The notes beneath the pieces were generated by a model. That model was not told the origin of the DNA. It searched no databases and was given only the letters and a program-made list of their open reading frames with translations. The position numbers were made by a program, and so were the translations under genes. Below are positions 31,736-36,642 of a stretch of DNA of 36,642 bases, in pieces (the first letter of the stretch is position 1; every line of letters begins with the position of its first letter). The stretch comes from Acetobacteraceae bacterium (lineage in GTDB: Bacteria; Pseudomonadota; Alphaproteobacteria; Acetobacterales; Acetobacteraceae). The stretch covers positions 1-36,642 of the forward strand of contig JANXRN010000056.1 of assembly GCA_025352995.1 (NCBI GenBank), read 5' to 3'.

Positions 31736-32907
31736 TCCGCCGCCCCGGCAACCCGACCATCTTGCCAGCAGCCCCGCTGGCGCCGCCCGCCGTGCGCAGC
31801 CGTGCCGCGCGTGGCCTCGCGGTCGCGGCCGCCCAAGGTCGGTTTGCCCTGCAAGTCTGCGCCGCCTGCGGCCGCACCCAGTACCCCCCGCGCGACGCCT
31901 GCGTCGCCTGCCTCGGCGCGCAATTGGACTGGCGTGACGTGCCCAACGGCGGCGTGCTGACCGCGGCAACTATCGTCCGTATCAGCACCGATCCCTATTT
32001 CCGCCAGCACACGCCTTGGCGCATGGGCAGCGTTCGGCTCGATTGCGGGGTGGATGCAATGGCGCATGTGCATGGCAAGTGCCGACCAGGCGCGCGGGTC
32101 CGCATGGCGCTGAAACTGGACAAGGCCGGCCAAGGTGTCATGCTCGCATTGCCCGAAGCGGACGCCAACCCGATGCAATCCGACCCGAAACTGCGCGAAT
32201 TTACCTGCGATCCGGCCGGCCGCCGGGTGCTGGTGACCGATGGGCGTACCGCGTTTGGGCAAGCGGCGGCGCGCGCGCTGATCGCCGCGGGGGCCGAAGT
32301 CTTCCTGGGCATCGCCGCCGCGTGGAACCCGTTCCCTGGCCAGAACGACCTCCCCGGAACCCCGATCGCGCTTGACCTCACCGACGGCATCAGCGTGCAG
32401 AACGCCGCCGCCGCGATCGCCGCCCGGACCGATATCATCGTGAACACAGCGGGCTATTTTCGCCCAGGCGCCGGTGATGCCCGCGCGGCGATGGATGCCA
32501 GCTATTTCGCCGCATCCCGCCTGGCGCAGATGTTCCTGCCCGCCTTGCGTGCCCGCGCCGGCGACGGCACCCACCCAGCCTGCGCCTGGGTCAATATGAT
32601 CGGCATTAACGGGCTGGTCCCCGATCCCGGCGCGCCTTTGGCATCGGCTGTCAATGCCGCCACCCTGGCGCTGGTACGCGCCCTGCGCCCTGAAATGCGG
32701 CCGCTGAAGCTGATCAACGCCTTTGTTGGCCAGCTGGACGATCAATGGCACCAGGCGCTGCCGCCGCCCAAAACATCCCCCACCCAATTCGCCCAGGCCG
32801 TGGTCGCGGCCTTGCGCAACGGGGATGAGGAAATCGCCGTCGGCGACCTTGCCCGCCACACGCTCGCGCAGTGGTACGACAATCACGCTATAACCCTTCA
32901 CGCCTAA
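31732..32907 (+). CDS. DUF35 zinc-ribbon/OB-fold protein fused to a degenerate SDR domain
   Basis: 391 residues. The N-terminal ~150 are a DUF35 unit: a zinc ribbon with Cys43, Cys46, Cys57 and Cys60 ('CAACG...CVACLG'), then an OB-fold with 'GGVLTAATIVRI'. DUF35 proteins bind acyl-CoA and partner thiolase-like enzymes. From residue ~165 a short-chain dehydrogenase domain follows, but its signatures are broken: 'VTDGRTAFG' replaces the TGxxxGxG loop, and at the Tyr-xxx-Lys site the sequence 'PLASAVNAATLAL' has Ala and Asn instead. It therefore looks non-catalytic and probably structural. ATG 31732 overlaps the previous stop (ATGA); the longer ORF start at 31702 is unsupported. I infer that it forms a complex with the thiolase-like protein. 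Confidence 0.85.
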   Translation: MIRRPGNPTILPAAPLAPPAVRSRAARGLAVAAAQGRFALQVCAACGRTQYPPRDACVACLGAQLDWRDVPNGGVLTAATIVRISTDPYFRQHTPWRMGSVRLDCGVDAMAHVHGKCRPGARVRMALKLDKAGQGVMLALPEADANPMQSDPKLREFTCDPAGRRVLVTDGRTAFGQAAARALIAAGAEVFLGIAAAWNPFPGQNDLPGTPIALDLTDGISVQNAAAAIAARTDIIVNTAGYFRPGAGDARAAMDASYFAASRLAQMFLPALRARAGDGTHPACAWVNMIGINGLVPDPGAPLASAVNAATLALVRALRPEMRPLKLINAFVGQLDDQWHQALPPPKTSPTQFAQAVVAALRNGDEEIAVGDLARHTLAQWYDNHAITLHA

Positions 32908-32926
32908 CCCCAGCCGGAGATATGCC

Positions 32927-33697
32927 ATGTCCAGCCTCGCCGCCTTCGCCGCCGATCTTGCCACGGGTAAACTCAAGATTGTCGATCTGACCCAGACATT
33001 GTCGCCCGATTTCCCCACTATCGTGCTGCCGCCGCAGTTCGGCCAGTGCGCGCCGTTCCGCATGGAAGTCATTTCGCGCTATGATGACGCCGGTCCGGGC
33101 TGGTTCTGGCATAATATTTCGGTGGGCGAACACACCGGCACCCATTTCGACGCCCCGGTGCACTGGGTGACCGGCAAGGACCTGCCGAACAACACCACCG
33201 ATACGCTGGTGGTGCAAAACCTGATCGCACCCGCCTGCGTGGTGGATTGTTCGAAGGACGCGGCCAATAATGGCGATTATTTGCTGACCGTCGCCACCTT
33301 GGAAGCCTGGGAAGCCAAACACGGCAAAATCCCCGCCGGCAACTGGGTTCTGTTCCGCAGCGACTGGTCCAAGCGCCAAGGCGCCGAGTATGCCAACGTG
33401 CTGGAAGATGGCGCCCACACCCCCGGCCCGGACGCGGCTGCGGTGCAATGGCTGGTTGATCGTGGTGTGCTCGGCTTCGGGGTCGAAACTATCGGCACCG
33501 ATGCCGGCCAGGCGCATACTTTCGCCCCGATGTATCCGGCCCACACGCTGATGCACGGCGCCGGGCGCTACGGGCTGCAATGCCTGTGCAACCTTGATCA
33601 GCTTCCTGCCACCGGCGCGATGATTGTGGCCGCACCGCTGAAAATCCTTGGCGGCTCCGGCAGCCCGCTGCGGGTTCTGGCGATCGTGCCGGCCTAG
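32927..33697 (+). CDS. Cyclase-family metal hydrolase, isatin-hydrolase-like
   Basis: 256 residues of the cyclase/kynurenine-formamidase superfamily (PF04199). The metal motif 'GEHTGTHFDAPVHW' gives His69, His73, Asp75 and His79 for a divalent ion, typically manganese. Segments such as 'WVTGKD', 'LIAPACVVDCSKDA', 'EAWEAKHGKIPAGNWVLFRSDW', 'IGTDAGQA' and 'PLKILGGSGSPLRVLA' are closely like the isatin hydrolase of Labrenzia as I remember it, more than like kynurenine formamidase. Isatin hydrolase opens isatin to isatinate in indole-3-acetate breakdown. It lies 19 bases after the DUF35-SDR gene (RBS GGAG before ATG 32927) and overlaps the next start by one base. No signal peptide. Confidence 0.87.
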   Translation: MSSLAAFAADLATGKLKIVDLTQTLSPDFPTIVLPPQFGQCAPFRMEVISRYDDAGPGWFWHNISVGEHTGTHFDAPVHWVTGKDLPNNTTDTLVVQNLIAPACVVDCSKDAANNGDYLLTVATLEAWEAKHGKIPAGNWVLFRSDWSKRQGAEYANVLEDGAHTPGPDAAAVQWLVDRGVLGFGVETIGTDAGQAHTFAPMYPAHTLMHGAGRYGLQCLCNLDQLPATGAMIVAAPLKILGGSGSPLRVLAIVPA

Positions 33698-34410
33698 TGC
33701 GAACGGCGATCGTCACCGGCGGATCATCCGGCATCGGCGCGGCAATTGCCCGCGCCATGCTGGATGGAGGCTACAAAGTCATTTCGCTGGCGCTGGATGC
33801 ACCCAACTGGACGCATCCAATGCTGGAGGCGATCAGGCTTGATCTGTCCGATCCGGCAGCGACACGCGCCATCGCCGGCGAAATTTCCGCCGGGCACGAG
33901 ATCAGCCATCTCGTCCACAGCGCCGGCGCAATCCGCCCTGCGTTGCTGGACAATGTGACCCCGACTGACCTGCACACGCTGACCGATCTGCATCTGGTCG
34001 CACCAACCCTGCTCGCCCAGGCGGCACTCCCTGGCATGCGGGCGCGCCATTTCGGGCGGATCATTCTGATTTCGTCGCGCGCCGTGCAAGGGATGCAATC
34101 GCGAAGCGCCTACGCGGCCACCAAAGCCGGCATGATCGCGCTCGCCCGCACCTGGGCGCTGGAACTTGCATCCGATGGCATCACCGTCAACGCCATCGCC
34201 CCCGGCCCGATCCGCGGCACCGCCTTGTTCCATGATGTGGTGCCCGATGGCAGCGAAGCCGAGGCAAAGCTCGCCGCCGGCGTTCCGGTCAGGCGGCTCG
34301 GTACCTCCGCCGACGTCGCCCGTGCGGCGATGTTTTTTGCAGCACCAGACGCCGATTTCGTCACCGGGCAAACCTTGTTCGTCTGCGGTGGTACCAGTTT
34401 AGGGGGCTGA
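33697..34410 (+). CDS. Short-chain dehydrogenase/reductase (FabG-like)
   Basis: 237 residues with an intact SDR core: 'AIVTGGSSGIGAAIARAM' for the nucleotide, 'HSAGAI' in place of NNAG, a catalytic Ser in 'ILISSRAVQG', 'YAATK' for the Tyr/Lys pair, and 'NAIAPGPI'. The start is GTG 33697, sharing one base with the cyclase stop (TAGTG); no earlier start is compatible. It may reduce or oxidise an intermediate of the operon's pathway, but the specific substrate cannot be read. In contrast to the preceding DUF35 fusion this SDR is fully equipped. The next gene starts directly after its TGA. Confidence 0.9.
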   Translation: MRTAIVTGGSSGIGAAIARAMLDGGYKVISLALDAPNWTHPMLEAIRLDLSDPAATRAIAGEISAGHEISHLVHSAGAIRPALLDNVTPTDLHTLTDLHLVAPTLLAQAALPGMRARHFGRIILISSRAVQGMQSRSAYAATKAGMIALARTWALELASDGITVNAIAPGPIRGTALFHDVVPDGSEAEAKLAAGVPVRRLGTSADVARAAMFFAAPDADFVTGQTLFVCGGTSLGG

Positions 34411-35169
34411 ATGCCGGATAATATTTTGTTGCTGCTCGGCGCGGGCCTTTTGGCCGGTGGGATGAACGCGGTTGCCGGCGGCGGCACTTTTGTGACCCTG
34501 CCCGCCCTGGTCTTCGCCGGCATCCCGGCGGTTGCCGCCAACGCATCGTCCACCATTGCGCTGTTCCCCGGCACGGTGGCCAGCACCTATGCCTACCGGC
34601 GCGACATTGCAGATATCCCCGGCCTGACCCTGCCGGTAATGCTGGTGATCAGCCTGGCCGGCGGGTTGGTCGGCGCCTTGTTGCTGCTATTCACCCCGTC
34701 AGCGTCGTTCGACCGCATCGTGCCATGGATGTTGCTGTTGGGCACAGTCGTGTTCGCCTTTGGCCGACAGATGGGGGAGGCGCTGCGCCGCCATATTCGC
34801 ATCGGGCGTGCAACAGTTGCCGCAATGCAGTTCCTGCTGGCGATTTATGGCGGCTATTTCGGCGCGGGCGTCGGCATCATGATGCTGGCGACCTGGTCGC
34901 TGTTCGGGTTGACCGACATCAAGGCGCTCAGCGGCATCCGCACCTTGCTGGTCAGCGCCTGCAACGGCGTGGCGGTGATCTGCTTTGCCCTGTCGTCGCT
35001 GGTATGGTGGCCGCAAACCCTGGTGGTGATGGTTGCCGCCATCGTTGGCGGCTGGCTGGGCGCGCAGCTGGTGCGCCGCGTCCCGGCCGCACCGCTGCGG
35101 ACCGGGATCGCTATTTTCAATGCGTTGATGACGGCCGCAGTGTTCTGGAAAAGTTTCGGCGGGCTATAG
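34411..35169 (+). CDS. TauE/SafE-family membrane permease
   Basis: 252 residues with about eight hydrophobic helices in the two-fold pseudo-repeat typical of TauE/SafE proteins. 'LLAGGMNAVAGGGTFVTLPALVFAGIPAVAANASSTIALFP' is the first repeat. 'YGGYFGAGVGIMMLATWSLFGLTDIKALSGIRTLLVS' is the second, each with the characteristic glycine-rich G-G-G-x-(F/I) turn. The family moves small anions such as sulfite, sulfoacetate or organic acids across the inner membrane. As the last gene of the operon it could export or import an acidic intermediate, possibly anthranilate-like; this is inference. Its 3' end overlaps the convergent RidA-like gene by six bases. Confidence 0.88.
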   Translation: MPDNILLLLGAGLLAGGMNAVAGGGTFVTLPALVFAGIPAVAANASSTIALFPGTVASTYAYRRDIADIPGLTLPVMLVISLAGGLVGALLLLFTPSASFDRIVPWMLLLGTVVFAFGRQMGEALRRHIRIGRATVAAMQFLLAIYGGYFGAGVGIMMLATWSLFGLTDIKALSGIRTLLVSACNGVAVICFALSSLVWWPQTLVVMVAAIVGGWLGAQLVRRVPAAPLRTGIAIFNALMTAAVFWKSFGGL

Positions 35170-35559
35170 AATAGCGATAGCTTCAATTTCGACCAGCGCT
35201 TTTTCTTCGACCAGCGCCGAAACCCCGATCACTGACATGGTGGGAAAATTGCGCCCCATGACCTCGCGCCACACCGGCCCCAACGCGCTCGCGTCCCGGC
35301 GATAGGCGGCGATGTCAGTCACATACCAGGTCAGCCGTGCGATGTTGGTGGCATTGCCACCGGCTTCGGCCAGCACGGTCAGGATATTGCGCAACGCCTG
35401 GCCGGTTTGCGCCACCAGACCGTCAGCAAAATTGCCGTCCTTGTCCCAGCCGATCTGCCCGGCAAGCACCGCCACCCGGCCGGTACCGACCATGCCGTTG
35501 GCGTAACCTTTCGGACGCGGCCAGTCGGCAGGCTGCAAAATGGTCAATGGATCAGACAT
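35164..35559 (-). CDS. Rid-family (RidA/YjgF) protein lacking the deaminase arginine
   Basis: 131 residues with the trimeric Rid fold: 'VAVLAGQIGWDKDG', 'QTGQALRNILTVLAEAGGNATNIARLTWYVTDIAAY' and the closing 'VEIEAIAIL'. Active RidA hydrolyses enamines/imines using Arg105 in 'FPARS'; here the segment is 'NFPTMSVIGV', placing Met108 at that position. Such arginine-less forms belong to the Rid4-7 type groups, often found in catabolic operons with unclear activity. The ATG at 35559 overlaps the marR stop by eight bases. Rid genes occur in 2-aminobenzoyl-CoA pathways, where an enamine must be handled, which suits the proposed route. Confidence 0.9.
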   Translation of the reverse strand: MSDPLTILQPADWPRPKGYANGMVGTGRVAVLAGQIGWDKDGNFADGLVAQTGQALRNILTVLAEAGGNATNIARLTWYVTDIAAYRRDASALGPVWREVMGRNFPTMSVIGVSALVEEKALVEIEAIAIL

Positions 35560-36040
35560 CGGCGCGGTCTCCCTGCATGACGGAGCGTTTGAGCCGCCCC
35601 AGCCCGTCCATCAATCGCGCCGTTGCGTCGGCGTCAAGATCGGCGAACAGTTCGGCGACCCAGCCGGCATGGGCGGCGGCCATCGCGGCGAAATTCGCCC
35701 GTCCTGACGTGGTCAGCCGGACATAGGTTGCGCGGCGATCGGCGGGATCGGTGAAGGTCGCCACCAGCCCGTGTTCGCCCAACAGCCGCACCAAGCCGGT
35801 GATGTTGCCGTTCGAGACCATCATGCGCTGCGACAATTCGCCCAAGGTTATGCCATCCGGGCTACGTTCCAGTTGCGCCATCAGATCGAAGCGCGGGAGG
35901 GTGACGTTGAACTGCACCCGCAGCCGCCGGCGGACCTCGCGTTCCACCAATGTCGAACAAGTCAGCAGCCGCAGCCACAGCCGCAATTCGCCCTGATGAT
36001 CCCCGGTGCTGCGGGCTTCAAGGTCGAGCACATCGTTCAA
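35552..36040 (-). CDS. MarR-family transcriptional regulator
   Basis: About 162 residues with the MarR winged-helix fold. 'LWLRLLTCSTLVEREVRRRLRVQFNVTLPRFDLMAQLER' forms the N-terminal dimer helices. 'ITLGELSQRMMVSNGNITGLVRLLGEHGLV' is the helix-turn-helix, and 'FTDPADRRATYVRLTTSGR' is the wing with the family D-x-R-A/R-x-x-x-V pattern. The start is taken as TTG 36040, overlapping the SDR stop (TTGA) with GGGGAAG seven bases upstream; GTG 36031 is an alternative. MarR proteins respond to aromatic acids or their CoA esters, and auxin-degrading loci are known to use them. It probably controls both this operon and the divergent 23.6-kb region; that link is inferred. Confidence 0.9.
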   Translation of the reverse strand: MNDVLDLEARSTGDHQGELRLWLRLLTCSTLVEREVRRRLRVQFNVTLPRFDLMAQLERSPDGITLGELSQRMMVSNGNITGLVRLLGEHGLVATFTDPADRRATYVRLTTSGRANFAAMAAAHAGWVAELFADLDADATARLMDGLGRLKRSVMQGDRADV

Positions 36041-36642
36041 TGCAGCACTTCCCCGCCGGCGATGGCGATGGCCTGGCCGGTAACGGCGTCGCTGCCCGGC
36101 CGGCACAGCCACAACACCGCGGCGGCCACTTCGTCGGGCTGCACCAGGCGGCCTTGCGGGTTGGATTTGGTGAAGTCCCGTCGCACATCAGCTTCGGTCT
36201 TGCCGGTCTTGGCCATAATCGCGGCGAAACTATCGGTCAGCAGCGCGGTTTCAGTATAGCCGGGGCAAATCGCGTTCACCGTCACCTGGGATTTCGCCGT
36301 TTCCAGCGCCAGCGCCCGGGTTAGGCCCACCACGCCATGCTTGGCTGCCACGTAAGCTGCCACGTAAGGATAGCCGGTCAGGCCGGCAGTGGACGCAACA
36401 TTAATCACCCGCCCCCAGCCACGCGCCACCATGGAAGGCAACAGCGCCTGGGTGGCCTCGAACGTCCCGGTAAGGTTCACCGCCAGCATGCGGTCCCAGA
36501 GCGCCCGGCTGGTGCGGGCGAACGGGGCCGACGAGGCAGCCCCGGCATTGTTGACCAGGATCGCGATCGGCCCGTGTGCAGCTTCAGCACGCGCGACCGC
36601 AGCGCGGATCGACGCGCCATCGGTCACATCGGCCTGCTGATA
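36037..36642 (-). CDS. SDR-family oxidoreductase, 5'-truncated by window end
   Basis: The last ~201 residues of a short-chain dehydrogenase; the frame stays open to base 36642 ('YQQADVTDGASI' at the edge), so the nucleotide-binding N-terminus lies outside. Visible motifs are 'ILVNNAGAA', catalytic Ser in 'VINVASTAG', 'YVAAKHG' for the Tyr/Lys pair, 'NAICPGYTETAL', and 'RLVQPDEVAAAVLWLC' near the end. The pattern resembles 3-hydroxyacyl-CoA/3-hydroxybutyrate-type dehydrogenases found in aromatic-CoA degradation clusters. It is the first visible gene of the minus-strand SDR-marR-rid operon; more genes are expected beyond the window. The ORF-track GTG start at 36627 is an internal codon. Confidence 0.88.
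   Translation of the reverse strand, partial: YQQADVTDGASIRAAVARAEAAHGPIAILVNNAGAASSAPFARTSRALWDRMLAVNLTGTFEATQALLPSMVARGWGRVINVASTAGLTGYPYVAAYVAAKHGVVGLTRALALETAKSQVTVNAICPGYTETALLTDSFAAIMAKTGKTEADVRRDFTKSNPQGRLVQPDEVAAAVLWLCRPGSDAVTGQAIAIAGGEVLH

Overview
The window is about 36.6 kb of GC-rich, densely packed DNA, most likely from an alphaproteobacterium. The gene order pyrB, pyrC-like, plsY, dprA, topA, rnr, S41 peptidase, rpmG, pleD is an alphaproteobacterial core arrangement. A dispersed intergenic repeat with A/T-rich inverted arms (two copies here) recalls Acetobacteraceae genomes, but that placement is from memory and not proven. No tRNA, rRNA, CRISPR array, insertion sequence or origin was seen, and no gene-free stretch exceeds 300 bases.

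Region 1 (1-2780): the tail of a family-5 ABC solute-binding protein, then a minus-strand pair made of a kinase-like phosphotransferase and a glycosyltransferase-like protein. Region 2 (2892-15761): housekeeping genes. They cover pyrimidine synthesis (pyrB and a metal-site-defective dihydroorotase homologue), phospholipid synthesis (plsY), DNA uptake (dprA), topology (topA), RNA decay (rnr), a periplasmic C-terminal-processing-type protease, ribosomal protein L33 (too short for the ORF track) and a PleD-type diguanylate cyclase. A low-GC two-gene module (DUF4926-like and DUF6883-like) sits exactly between plsY and dprA. Region 3 (15845-18258): an acyl-CoA synthetase and a small low-GC pair of a DUF5678-like protein and a retropepsin-like aspartic protease.

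Region 4 (18300-23562, minus): a dipeptide/nickel-type ABC importer consisting of a solute-binding protein, two permeases and one protein with two fused ATPases. It is divergent from Region 5.

Region 5 (23662-35169, plus) is the most interesting part. Ten genes are almost all joined by 1-4 base overlaps: IorA-like and IorB-like 2-oxoacid:acceptor oxidoreductase, Rieske oxygenase alpha and beta, CoA ligase, thiolase-like protein without the usual catalytic residues, a DUF35 zinc-ribbon protein fused to a degenerate SDR, an isatin-hydrolase-like cyclase, an SDR and a TauE/SafE permease. Region 6 (35164-36642, minus) converges on it with RidA-like, MarR-like and SDR genes. I infer a catabolic route for indole-3-acetate (auxin) or a related indole. 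The Rieske enzyme would form dioxindole-3-acetate, the ligase would make its CoA ester, and the thiolase-like/DUF35 pair would perform a retro-aldol cleavage to isatin plus acetyl-CoA. The cyclase would open isatin to isatinate, and the IorAB-like enzyme would oxidatively decarboxylate isatinate to 2-aminobenzoyl-CoA. The individual families are recognisable in the sequence; the assembled pathway is an inference.
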